A DNA stretch of 64,000 nucleotides, taken from positions 495,501 to 559,500 of the forward strand of contig NW_027457644.1 of assembly GCF_050624435.1 (NCBI RefSeq), written 5' to 3'. This document shows positions 37,441 to 49,009 of this stretch, piece by piece. A model generated the notes under the pieces. It made no database searches and was not told where the DNA came from. It saw only the letters and a program-made list of their open reading frames with translations. A program made the position numbers and the translations under genes. This DNA comes from Tenrec ecaudatus (Eukaryota > Chordata > Mammalia > Afrosoricida > Tenrecidae). Position 1 is the first letter of the stretch; each line of letters opens with the position of its first letter.

Positions 37441-39138
37441 TAGGGCACCCCTAGGCTTAGGCTAAGGCTAGGGCTCCTCTAGCCTAAGGCTAGGGCACCA
37501 CTAGGGTTAGGCTAGGGCACCCCTAGGCTTAGGCTAGGGCACCCCTAGGCTTAGGCTAGGGTACCCCTAGGCTTAGGCTAGGACACCCCTAGGCTTAGGC
37601 TAGGACATCCCTAGGCTTAGGCTAAGGCTAGGGCTCCCCTAGCCTAAGGCTAGGGCACCCCTTGGCTTAGGCGAGGGGACCCCTAGGCTTAGGCTAGGGC
37701 ACCCCTACGCTTAGGCTTAGGCTAGGGCTCAGCTAGCCTAAGGCTAGGGCAAGCCTAGACTTAGGCTAGGGCACCCCTTGGCTTAGGGTAGGGCACCCCT
37801 AGGCTTTGGGTAGGGCACCCCTAGGCTTTGGGTAGGGCACCCCTAGGATTAGGCTAGGGCACGCCTAGGCTTAGACTAGGGCACCCCTAGGCTAAGGCTA
37901 GGGCACCCCTAGGCTTAGGCTAGGGCAACCCTAGGCTTAGGCTAGGGCAGCCATAGGCTTAGGCTAAGGCTGGGCTCCTCTATCCTAAGGCCTGGGCACC
38001 CCTAGGCTTAGGCTAAGGCCCCCCTAGGCTTAGGCTTGGGCACCCCTAGGGTTAGGCTAGGGCACCCCTAGGCTTAGGCTAAGTCTAGAGGATCCCTTGG
38101 CTTAGGCTAAGGCACCCCTAGGCTTAGGCTAAGGCTAGGTCACCCCTAGGCTTAGGCTATAGCACCACTAGGCTTAGGCTAGGGCACCCCTTGGCTTAGG
38201 CTAGGTCACCCCTAGGCTTAGGCTAAGGCTAGGTCACCTCTAGGTGTAGGCTAAGGCACCACTAGGCTTAGGCTAGGGCACCCCTAGGCTTAGGCTTAGG
38301 CAATCATAGGCTTAGGCTAGGGCACCCCTAGGCTGAGGGTAGGGCACCCATAGGCTTAGGCTAAGGCTAGGGCTCCCCTAGCCTAAGGCTAGGGCACCCC
38401 TAGGCTTAGGCTAGGGCACCCCTAGGCTTAGGCTAGGGCAACCCAAGGCTTCGGCTAAGGCGAGGACTCCCCTAGCCTAAGCCTAGGGTACCCCTAGGCT
38501 TAGGCTAGGGCACCCCTAGGCTTAGGCTAATGCACCCCTAGGCTTAGTCTAAGGCTAGGTCACCCCTAGGCTTAGGCTAAGGCACCACTAGGCTTAGGCT
38601 AGGGCACCCCTAGGCTTAGGCTAGGGTACTCCTAGGCTTAGGCTAGGGAACCAGAAGGCTTTGGCTAAGGCGAGGACTCCCCAAGCCTAAGGCTAGGGTA
38701 CCCCTAGGCTTAGGCTGGGCACCCCTAGACTTAGGCTAAGGCACCCTTAGGCTTAGGCTAGGGCACCCCTAGGCTTAAACTAAGGCTAGGGCTCCCCTAG
38801 CCTAAGGCTAGGTCACCCCTGGCTTAGGCTAGGGAACCCCTCGGTTAAGGCTAGGGAGCCCCAAGGCTTACGCTAATGCTAAGGCTCCCCTAGCCTAACG
38901 CTAGGGCATCCCTAGCCTGGGCTAGGGCACCCGCAGGCTTAGGCTAGGGCACACCTAGGCTTAGGTAGGGAACCCCTAGGCTTAGGTTAGGGCACCCCTA
39001 GGCTTAGGCTGGGGCACCCCTAGGCTTAGGCTAAGGCTAGGGCTCCCCTAGACTAAGGCTAAGATACCCCTAAGCTTAGGCTAGGGCACCCCTTGGCTTA
39101 GGCTAGGGCACCCCTAGGCTTAGGCTAAGGCTAGGGCT

Positions 39139-41130
39139 CCTCTAGCCTAACGCTAGGGCATCCCTACCCTGGGCTAGGGCACACGTAGGCTTAGTCTAGG
39201 GCACCCTTATGCTTAGGTAGGGAACCCCTAGGCTTAGGTTATAGCACCCCTAGGCTTAGGCTGGGGCACCCCTAGACTTATGCTAGGGCACCCCTAGGCT
39301 TAGGCTAGGGCACCCCTAGGCTTAGACAAAGGCTAGGGCTCCCCTAGCCTAAGGCTAGGTCACACCTAGGCTTAGGCTAGGGAACCCCTAGTTTTAGGCT
39401 AGGGCGCCCCAAGGCTTACGCTAAGGCTAGGGCTCCCCTAGCCTAAGGTTAGGGCACCCGTAGGCTTAGGCTAGGGCACCCCTAGTCTTAGGCTAGGGCA
39501 CCCCTAGGCTTAGGCTAAGGCTAGGGCTCCCCTAGCCTAAGGCTAGGCCACCCAAAGGCTTAGGTTAGGGCACCCCTAGGCTTAGGCTAGGGCACCCCAT
39601 GGCTTAGGATAGGGCAACCGTAGGCGTAGGCTAAGGCTAGGGCTCCACTAGACTAAGGCTAGGGCACCCCTAGCCTTAGGCTCGGGCACCCCTAGGCTTA
39701 GGCTAGGGCACCCCTAGGCTTTGGGTAGGGCACCCCTAGGCTTAGGATAAGTCTAGGGCTCCCCTAGCCTAAGGCTAGGACACCCCTAGGCTTAGGCTAG
39801 GGCACCCCTAGGCTTAGGCTAAGGCTAGGGCTCCTCTAGCCTAACGCTAGGGCATCCCTAGCCTGGGCTAGGGCACACGTAGGCTTAGTCTAGGGCACCC
39901 TTATGCTTAGGTAGGGAACCCCTAGGCTTAGGTTATGGCACCCCTAGGCTTAGGCTGGGGCACCCCAAGACTTATGCTAGGGCACCCCTAGGCTTAGGCT
40001 AGGGCACCCCTAGGCTTAGACAAAGGCTAGGGCTCCCCTAGCCTAAGGCTAGGTCACACCTAGGCTTAGGCTAGGGAACCCCTAGTTTTAGGCTAGGGCG
40101 CCCCAAGGCTTACGCTAAGGCTAGAGCTCCCCTAGCCTAAGGTTAGGGCACCCGTAGGCTTAGGCTAGGGCACCCCTAGTCTTAGGCTAGGGCACCCCTA
40201 GGCTTAGGCTAAGGCTAGGGCTCCCCTAGCCTAAGGCTAGGCCACCCAAAGGCTTAGGTTAGGGCACCCCTAGGCTTAGGCTAGGGCACCCCATGGCTTA
40301 GGATAGGGCAACCGTAGGCGTAGGCTAAGGCTAGGGCTCCACTAGACTAAGGCTAGGGCACCCCTAAGGCTTAGGGTAGGGCACCCCTAGGCTTAGGATA
40401 AGTCTAGGGCTCCCCTAGCCTAAGGCTAGGACACCCCTAGGCTTAGGCTAGGGCACCCCTAGGCTTAGGCTAAGGCTAGGGCTCCTCTAGCCTAACGCTA
40501 GGGCATCCCTAGCCTGGGCTAGGGCACACGTAGGCTTAGTCTAGGGCACCCTTATGCTTAGGTAGGGAACCCCTAGGCTTAGGTTATGGCACCCCTAGGC
40601 TTAGGCTGGGGCACCCCAAGACTTATGCTAGGGCACCCCTAGGCTTAGGCTAGGGCACCCCTAGGCTTAGACAAAGGCTAGGGCTCCCCTAGCCTAAGGC
40701 TATGTCACACCTAGGCTTAGGCTAGGGAACCCCTAGTTTTAGGCTAGGGCGCCCCAAGGCTTACGCTAAGGCTAGGGCTCCCCTAGCCTAAGGTTAGGGC
40801 ACCCGTAGGCTTAGGCTAGGGCACCCCTAGTCTTAGGCTAGGGCACCCCTAGGCTTAGGCTAAGGCTAGGGCTCCCCTAGCCTAAGGCTAGGCCACCCAA
40901 AGGCTTAGGTTAGGGCACCCCTAGGCTTAGGCTAGGGCACCCCATGGATTAGGATAGGGAAACCGTAGGCGTAGGCTAAGGCTAGGGCTCCACTAGACTA
41001 AGGCTAGGGCACCCCTAGCCTTAGGCTGGGGCACCCCTAGGCTTAGGCTCGGGCACCCCTAGGCTTTGGGTAGGGCACCCCTAGGCTTAGGATAAGTCTA
41101 GGGCTCCCCTAGCCTAAGGCTAGGACACCC
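39139..41130 (+). repeat. Triplicated 0.65-0.69-kb unit, second set
   Basis: Markers lie at 39139, 39833 and 40484 (intervals 694 and 651), 33198 bp downstream of the first set. Order and private variants of the internal units are retained, including CTATGTCACACC in the third unit, so the triplication predates the 33-kb duplication. Confidence 0.86.
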
Positions 41131-42214
41131 CTAGGCTTAGGCTACGGCACCCCTAGGCTTAGGCTCGGGCACCCCTAGGCTTAGGCTCGGGCACCCCTAG
41201 ACTTAGGCTAGGGCACCCCTAGGCTTAGGCAAGGGCACCCCTAGGCTTACGCTAGGGCACCCCTAAGCTTAGGCTAGGGCACCCCTAGTCTTAGGCTAGG
41301 GCACCCCTAGGCTTAGGCTAAGGCAACGGCTCTCCTAGCCTAAGGCTAGGGCACCCCTAGGCTTAGGCTAGGGCACCCCTTGGCTTAGGCTAGGGTACGC
41401 CTAGGCTTAGGCTAGGGCACCCCTAGACTTAGGCTAAGGCTAGGGCTCAGCTAGCCTAAGGCTAGGGCACCCCTAGGTTTAGGCTAGGGCACCCCTAGGC
41501 TTAGAGTAGGGCACCCCTAGGCTTAGGCTAGGGCACATCTAGGCTTAGGCTAGGGAACCCCTAGGCTTAGTCTAAGGCTAGGGCTCCACTAGACTAAGGC
41601 TAGGGCACCCCTAGGCTTAGGCTAGGGCACCCCTAGGTTTAGGCTAGGGCACCCCTAGGCTTGGGCTAGGGCACCCCTAGGCTTAGGCTAAGGTTAGGGC
41701 TCCCATAGACTAAGGTTAGGGCACCCCTAGGCTTAGGCTAGGGCACCCCTAGGCTTAGGATAGGACACCACTAGGCTTAGGCTAGGGCACCACTAGGCTT
41801 AGGTTAAGGCTAGGGCTCCCCTAGCCTAAGGCTAGGGCACCCCTAGGCTTAGGCTGGGGCACCCCTAGGCTTAGGCTAAGGCTAGGGCTACCCTAGCCTA
41901 ACCCTAGGGCACCCCTAGGCCTAGGCTAGGGCACCCCAAGGCTTAGGCTCCGGCACCCCTAGTCTTAGGATAGGGCACCCCTAGGCTTAGGCTAAGGCTA
42001 GGGCTCCTCTAGCCTAAGGCTATGGCACCCCTAGGCTTAGGCTAGGGCACCCCTAGGCTTACGCTAGGGCACCCCTAGGCTTAGGCTAGGGCACCCCAAG
42101 GCTTAGGCTCCGGAACCCCTAGTCTTAGGATAGGGCACCCCTAGGCTTAGGCTAAGGCTAGGGCTCCTCTAGCCTAAGGCTAGGGCACCACTAGGGTTAG
42201 GCTAGGGCACCCCT

Positions 42215-42280
42215 AGGCTTAGGCTAGGGCACCCCTAGGCTTAGGCTAGGGCACCCCTAGGCTTAGGCTAGGGCACCCCT
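42215..42280 (+). repeat. Reference run of three perfect canonical 22-bp monomers
   Basis: Three identical 22-bp units start at 42215, 42237 and 42259. A variant unit follows at 42281, in which GGGCACCCCT is changed to GGACATCCCT. Each unit can be split into AGGC, TTAGGC, TAGGGC and ACCCCT, so most of it looks like degenerate telomere-type hexamers. Similar clean runs occur near 13711-13776 and 57666-57731. The AvrII recognition site CCTAGG is formed at every junction between consecutive canonical monomers. The canonical unit contains no CpG. Confidence 0.95.
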
Positions 42281-45200
42281 AGGCTTAGGCTAGGACATCC
42301 CTAGGCTTAGGCTAAGGCTAGGGCTCCCCTAGCCTAAGGCTAGGGCACCCCTTGGCTTAGGCGAGGGGACCCCTAGGCTTAGGCTAGGGCACCCCTAGGC
42401 TTAGGCTTAGGCTAGGGCTCAGTTAGCCTAAGGCTAGGGCAAGCCTAGACTTAGGCTAGTGCACCCCTAGGCTTAGGGAAGGGCACCCCTAGGCTTTGGG
42501 TAGGGAACCCCTAGGCTTTGGGTAGGGCACCCCTAGGGTTAGGCTAGGGCACGCCTAGGCTTAGACTAGGGCACCCCTAGGCTAAGGCTAGGGCACCCCT
42601 AGGTTTAGGCTAGGGCAACCCTAGGCTTAGGCTAGGGCAGCCATAGGCTTAGGCTAAGGCTGGGCTCCTCTATCCTAAGGCCTGGGCACCCCTAGGCTTA
42701 GGCTAGGGCCCCCCTAGGCTTAGGCTAGGGCACCCCTAGGGTTAGGCTAGGGCACCCCTAGGCTTAGTCTAGGTCTAGAGGATCCCTTGGCTTAGGCTAA
42801 GGCACTCCTAGGCTTAGTCTAAGGCTAGGGCTCCTCTAGCCTAAGGCTATGGCACCCCTAGGCTTAGGCTAGGGCACCCCTAGGCTTACGCTAGGGCACC
42901 CCTATGCTTAGGCTAGGGCACCCCAAGGCTTAGGCTCTGGCACCCCTAGTCTTAGCATAGGGCACCCCTAGGCTTAGGCTAAGGCTAGGGCTCCTCTAGC
43001 CTAAGGCTAGGGCACCACTAGGGTTAGGCTAGGGCACCCCTAGCCTTAGGCTAGGGCACCCCTAGGCTTAGGCTAGGGTACCCCTAGGCTTAGGCTAGGA
43101 CACCCCTAGGCTTAGGCTAGGACATCCCTAGGCTTAGGCTAAGGCTAGGGCTCCCCTAGCCTAAGGCTAGGGCACCCCTTGGCTTAGGCGAGGGGACCCC
43201 TAGGCTTAGGCTAGGGCACCCCTAGGCTTAGGGTAGGGCACCCCTAGGCTTTGGGTAGGGCACCCCTAGGCTTTGGGTAGGGCACCCCTAGGATTAGGCT
43301 AGGGCACGCCTAGGCTTAGACTAGGGCACCCCTAGGCTAAGGCTAGGGCACCCCTAGGCTTAGGCTAGGGCAACCCTAGGCTTAGGCTAAGGCTAGGGCT
43401 CCACTAGACTAAGGCTAGGGCACCCCTAGGCTTAGGCTAGGGCACCCCTTGGCTTAGGCGAGGGGACCCCTAGCCTTAGGCTGGGGCACCCCTAGGCTTA
43501 GGCTAGGGCACCCCTAGGCTTTGGGTAGGGCACTCCTAGGCTAAGGCTAGGGCACCCCTAGGCTTAGGATAAGTCTAGGGCTCCCCTAGCCTAAGGCTAG
43601 GACACCCCTAGGCATAGGCTACGGCACCCCTAGGCTTAGGCTCGGGCACCCCTAGGCTTAGGCTCGGGCACCCCTAGACTTAGGCTAGGGCACCCCTAGG
43701 CTTAGGCTAGGGCACCCCTAGGCTTACGCTAGGGCACCCCTAAGCTTAGGCTAGGGCACCCCTAGTCTTAGGCTAGGGCACCCCTAGGCATAGGCTAAGG
43801 CAACGGCTCCCCTAGCCTAAGGCTAGGGCACCCCTAGGCTTAGGCTAGGGCACCCCTTGGCTTAGGCTAGGGTACGCCTAGGCTTAGGCTAGGGCACCCC
43901 TAGACTTAGGCTAAGGCTAGGGCTCAGCTAGCCTTAGGCTAGGGCACCCCTAGGTTTAGGCTAGGGCACCCCTAGGCTTAGAGTAGGGCACCCCTAGGCT
44001 TAGGCTAGGGCACATCTAGGCTTAGGCTAGGGCACCCCTAGGCTTAGGCTAAGGCTAGGGCTCCACTAGACTAAGGCTAGGGCACCCCTAGGCTTAGGCT
44101 AGGGCACCCCTAGGTTTAGGCTAGGGCACCCCTAGGCTTAGGCTAAGGTTAGGGCTCCCATAGACTAAGGTTAGGGCACCCCTAGGCTTAGTCTAGGGCA
44201 CCCCTAGGCTTAGGATAGGACACCACTAGGCTTAGGCTAGGGAACCACTAGGCTTAGGTTAAGGCTAGGGCTCCCCTAGCCTAAGGCTAGGGCACCCCTA
44301 GGCTTAGGCTGGGGCACCCCTAGGCTTAGGCTAAGGCTAGGGCTACCCTAACCTAACCCTAGGGCACCCCTAGGCCTAGGCTAGGGCACCCCAAGGCTTA
44401 GGCCCCGGCACCCCTAGTCTTAGGATAGGGCACCCCTAGGCTTAGGCTAAGGCTAGGGCTCCTCTAGCCTAAGGCTATGGCACCCCTAGGCTTAGGCTAG
44501 GGCACCCCTAGGCTAACGCTAGGGCACCCCTAGGCTTAGGCTAGGGCACCCCAAGGCTTAGGCTCCGGAACCCCTAGTCTTAGGATAGGGCACCCCTAGG
44601 CTTAGGCTAAGGCTAGGGCTCCTCTAGCCTAAGGCTAGGGCACCACTAGGGTTAGGCTAGGGCACCCCTAGGCTTAGGCTAGGGCACCCCTAGGCTTAGG
44701 CTAGGGCACCCCTAGGCTTAGGCTAGGGTACCCCTAGGTTTAGGCTAGGACATCCCTAGGCTTAGGCTAAGGCTAGGGCTCCCCTAGCCTAAGGCTAGGG
44801 CACCCCTTGGCTTAGGCGAGGGGACCCCTAGGCTTAGGCTAGGGCACCCCTAGGCTTAGGCTTAGGCTAGGGCTCAGCTAGCCTAAGGCTAGGGCAAGCC
44901 TAGACTTAGGCTAGTGCACCCCTAGGCTTAGGGTAGGGCACCCCTAGGCTTTGGGTAGGGCACCCCTAGGCTTTGGGTAGGGCACCCCTAGGGTTAGGCT
45001 AGGGCACGCCTAGGCTTAGACTAGGGCACCCCTAGGCTAAGGCTAGGGCACCCCTAGGTTTAGGCTCGGGCAACCCTAGGCTTAGGCTAGGGCAGCCATA
45101 GGCTTAGGCTAAGGCTGGGCTCCTCTATCCTAAGGCCTGGGCACCCCTAGGCTTAGGCTAGGGCCCCCCTAGGCTTAGGCTAGGGCACCCCTAGGGTTAG

Positions 45201-46280
45201 GCTAGGGCACCCCTAGGCTTAGGCTAGGTCTAGAGGATCCCTTGGCTTAGGCTAAGGCACTCCTAGGCTTAGGCTAAGGCTAGGGCTCCTCTAGCCTAAG
45301 GCTATGGCACCCCTAGGCTTAGGCTAGGGCACCCCTAGGCTTACGCTAGGGCACCCCTAGGCTTAGGCTAGGGCACCCCAAGGCTTAGGCTCCGGCACCC
45401 CTAGTCTTAGCATAGGGCACCCCTAGGCTTAGGCTAAGGCTAGGGCTCCTCTAGCCTAAGGCTAGGGCACCACTAGGGTTAGGCTAGGGCACCCCTAGGC
45501 TTAGGCTAGGGCACCCCTAGGCTTAGGCTAGGGTACCCCTAGGCTTAGGCTAGGACACCCCTAGGCTTAGGCTAGGACATCCCTAGGCTTAGGCTAAGGC
45601 TAGGGCTCCCCTAGCCTAAGGCTAGGGCACCCCTTGGCTTAGGCGAGGGGACCCCTAGGCTTAGGCTAGGGCACCCCTACGCTTAGGCTTAGGCTAGGGC
45701 TCAGCTAGCCTAAGGCTAGGGCAAGCCTAGACTTAGGCTAGGGCACCCCTTGGCTTAGGGTAGGGCACCCCTAGGCTTTGGGTAGGGCACCCCTAGGCTT
45801 TGGGTAGGGCACCCCTAGGATTAGGCTAGGGCACGCCTAGGCTTAGACTAGGGCACCCCTAGGCTAAGGCTAGGGCACCCCTAGGCTTAGGCTAGGGCAA
45901 CCCTAGGCTTAGGCTAGGGCAGCCATAGGCTTAGGCTAAGGCTGGGCTCCTCTATCCTAAGGCCTGGGCACCCCTAGGCTTAGGCTAAGGCCCCCCTAGG
46001 CTTAGGCTTGGGCACCCCTAGGGTTAGGCTAGGGCACCCCTAGGCTTAGGCTAAGTCTAGAGGATCCCTTGGCTTAGGCTAAGGCACCCCTAGGCTTAGG
46101 CTAAGGCTAGGTCACCCCTAGGCTTAGGCTATAGCACCACTAGGCTTAGGCTAGGGCACCCCTTGGCTTAGGCTAGGTCACCCCTAGGCTTAGGCTAAGG
46201 CTAGGTCACCTCTAGGTGTAGGCTAAGGCACCACTAGGCTTAGGCTAGGGCACCCCTAGGCTTAGGCTTAGGCAATCATA

Positions 46281-46310
46281 GGCTTAGGCTAGGGCACCCC
46301 TAGGCTTAGG
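46281..46310 (+). other. 94-bp deletion site in copy c, shared with the 53.3-kb block
   Basis: In copy b (38325-38420) and in copy 0 (about 5130-5225), a GGCTGAGGGTAGGG unit, a long unit, its partner and one plain unit follow the CAATCATAGG unit (22+28+22+22 = 94 bp). Here and near 53860-53880 those four units are missing. This shared derived state groups copies c and d. Confidence 0.87.
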
Positions 46311-47016
46311 CTAGGGCAACCCAAGGCTTCGGCTAAGGCGAGGACTCCCCTAGCCTAAGGCTAGGGTACCCCTAGGCTTAGGCTAGGGCACCCCTAGGCT
46401 TAGGCTAATGCACCCCTAGGCTTAGTCTAAGGCTAGGTCACCCCTAGGCTTAGGCTAAGGCACCACTAGGCTTAGGCTAGGGCACCCCTAGGCTTAGGCT
46501 AGGGTACTCCTAGGCTTAGGCTAGGGCACCAGAAGGCTTTGGCTAAGGCGAGGACTCCCCAAGCCTAAGACTAGGGTACCCCTAGGCTTAGGCTGGGCAC
46601 CCCTAGACTTAGGCTAAGGCACCCTTAGGCTTAGGCTAGGGCACCCCTAGGCTTAAACTAAGGCTAGGGCTCCCCTAGCCTAAGGCTAGGTCACCCCTGG
46701 CTTAGGCTAGGGAACCCCTCGGTTAAGGCTAGGGAGCCCCAAGGCTTACGCTAATGCTAAGGCTCCCCTAGCCTAACGCTAGGGCATCCCTAGCCTGGGC
46801 TAGGGCACCCGCAGGCTTAGGCTAGGGCACACCTAGGCTTAGGTAGGGAACCCCTAGGCTTAGGTTAGGGCACCCCTAGGCTTAGGCTGGGGCACCCCTA
46901 GGCTTAGGCTAAGGCTAGGGCTCCCCTAGACTAAGGCTAAGATACCCCTAAGCTTAGGCTTGGGCACCCCTTGGCTTAGGCTAGGGCACCCCTAGGCTTA
47001 GGCTAAGGCTAGGGCT

Positions 47017-49009
47017 CCTCTAGCCTAACGCTAGGGCATCCCTACCCTGGGCTAGGGCACACGTAGGCTTAGTCTAGGGCACCCTTATGCTTAGGTAGGG
47101 AACCCCTAGGCTTAGGTTATAGCACCCCTAGGCTTAGGCTGGGGCACCCCTAGACTTATGCTAGGGCACCCCTAGGCTTAGGCTAGGGCACCCCTAGGCT
47201 TAGACAAAGGCTAGGGCTCCCCTAGCCTAAGGCTAGGTCACACCTAGGCTTAGGCTAGGGAACCCCTAGTTTTAGGCTAGGGCGCCCCAAGGCTTACGCT
47301 AAGGCTAGGGCTCCCCTAGCCTAAGGTTAGGGCACCCGTAGGCTTAGGCTAGGGCACCCCTAGTCTTAGGCTAGGGCACCCCTAGGCTTAGGCTAAGGCT
47401 AGGGCTCCCCTAGCCTAAGGCTAGGCCACCCAAAGGCTTAGGTTAGGGCACCCCTAGGCTTAGGCTAGGGCACCCCATGGCTTAGGATAGGGCAACCGTA
47501 GGCGTAGGCTAAGGCTAGGGCTCCACTAGACTAAGGCTAGGGCACCCCTAGCCTTAGGCTCGGGCACCCCTAGGCTTAGGCTAGGGCACCCCTAGGCTTT
47601 GGGTAGGGCACCCCTAGGCTTAGGATAAGTCTAGGGCTCCCCTAGCCTAAGGCTAGGACACCCCTAGGCTTAGGCTAGGGCACCCCTAGGCTTAGGCTAA
47701 GGCTAGGGCTCCTCTAGCCTAACGCTAGGGCATCCCTAGCCTGGGCTAGGGCACACGTAGGCTTAGTCTAGGGCACCCTTATGCTTAGGTAGGGAACCCC
47801 TAGGCTTAGGTTATGGCACCCCTAGGCTTAGGCTGGGGCACCCCAAGACTTATGCTAGGGCACCCCTAGGCTTAGGCTAGGGCACCCCTAGGCTTAGACA
47901 AAGGCTAGGGCTCCCCTAGCCTAAGGCTAGGTCACACCTAGGCTTAGGCTAGGGAACCCCTAGTTTTAGGCTAGGGCGCCCCAAGGCTTACGCTAAGGCT
48001 AGAGCTCCCCTAGCCTAAGGTTAGGGCACCCGTAGGCTTAGGCTAGGGCACCCCTAGTCTTAGGCTAGGGCACCCCTAGGTTTAGGCTAAGGCTAGGGCT
48101 CGCCTAGCCTAAGGCTAGGCCACCCAAAGGCTTAGGTTAGGGCACCCCTAGGCTTAGGCTAGGGCACCCCATGGCTTAGGATAGGGCAACCGTAGGCGTA
48201 GGCTAAGGCTAGGGCTCCACTAGACTAAGGCTAGGGCACCCCTAAGGCTTAGGGTAGGGCACCCCTAGGCTTAGGATAAGTCTAGGGCTCCCCTAGCCTA
48301 AGGCTAGGACACCCCTAGGCTTAGGCTAGGGCACCCCTAGGCTTAGGCTAAGGCTAGGGCTCCTCTAGCCTAATGCTAGGGCATCCCTAGCCTGGGCTAG
48401 GGCACACGTAGGCTTAGTCTAGGGCACCCTTATGCTTAGGTAGGGAACCCCTAGGCTTAGGTTATGGCACCCCTAGGCTTAGGCTGGGGCACCCCAAGAC
48501 TTATGCTAGGGCACCCCTAGGCTTAGGCTAGGGCACCCCTAGGCTTAGACAAAGGCTAGGGCTCCCCTAGCCTAAGGCTATGTCACACCTAGGCTTAGGC
48601 TAGGGAACCCCTAGTTTTAGGCTAGGGCGCCCCAAGGCTTACGCTAAGGCTAGGGCTCCCCTAGCCTAAGGTTAGGGCACCCGTAGGCTTAGGCTAGGGC
48701 ACCCCTAGTCTTAGGCTAGGGCACCCCTAGGCTTAGGCTAAGGCTAGGGCTCCCCTAGCCTAAGGCTAGGCCACCCAAAGGCTTAGGTTAGGGCACCCCT
48801 AGGCTTAGGCTAGGGCACCCCATGGCTTAGGATAGGGAAACCGTAGGCGTAGGCTAAGGCTAGGGCTCCACTAGACTAAGGCTAGGGCACCCCTAGCCTT
48901 AGGCTGGGGCACCCCTAGGCTTAGGCTCGGGCACCCCTAGGCTTTGGGTAGGGCACCCCTAGGCTTAGGATAAGTCTAGGGCTCCCCTAGCCTAAGGCTA
49001 GGACACCCC
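47017..49009 (+). repeat. Triplicated 0.65-0.69-kb unit, third set
   Basis: Markers lie at 47017, 47711 and 48362, again 694 and 651 bp apart, and 7878 bp after the second set. A private change (TAATGCTAGGG instead of TAACGCTAGGG) is seen in the third unit near 48370. Confidence 0.86.

Larger units (their letters stand above)
33056..43442 (+). repeat. Large higher-order block, second copy of 1-10250
   Basis: The first bases of the window (CCCTAGACTAAAGGTAGGG) reappear exactly at 33056, and the match continues for over 10 kb. This copy lacks the 270 bp equivalent to 661-930, lacks 44 bp near 37430, and has about 460 bp (near 37650-38110) absent from copy 0. The upstream flank 32672-33055 matches 27851-28211, not anything visible left of position 1. 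The right end is a junction at about 43442-43474, where a further tandem copy begins. Confidence 0.9.
35546..43473 (+). repeat. 7.9-kb tandem unit, copy b
   Basis: This matches 43474-51266. The offset is 7928 to 37430, 7972 after a 44-bp deletion here, 7878 after a 94-bp deletion in the other copy near 46300, and 7884 after one added hexamer near 50862. Identity is very high; for example 36061-36240 and the equivalent at 43989 show no differences where I compared. The unit overlaps the second copy of 1-10250. Confidence 0.9.
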
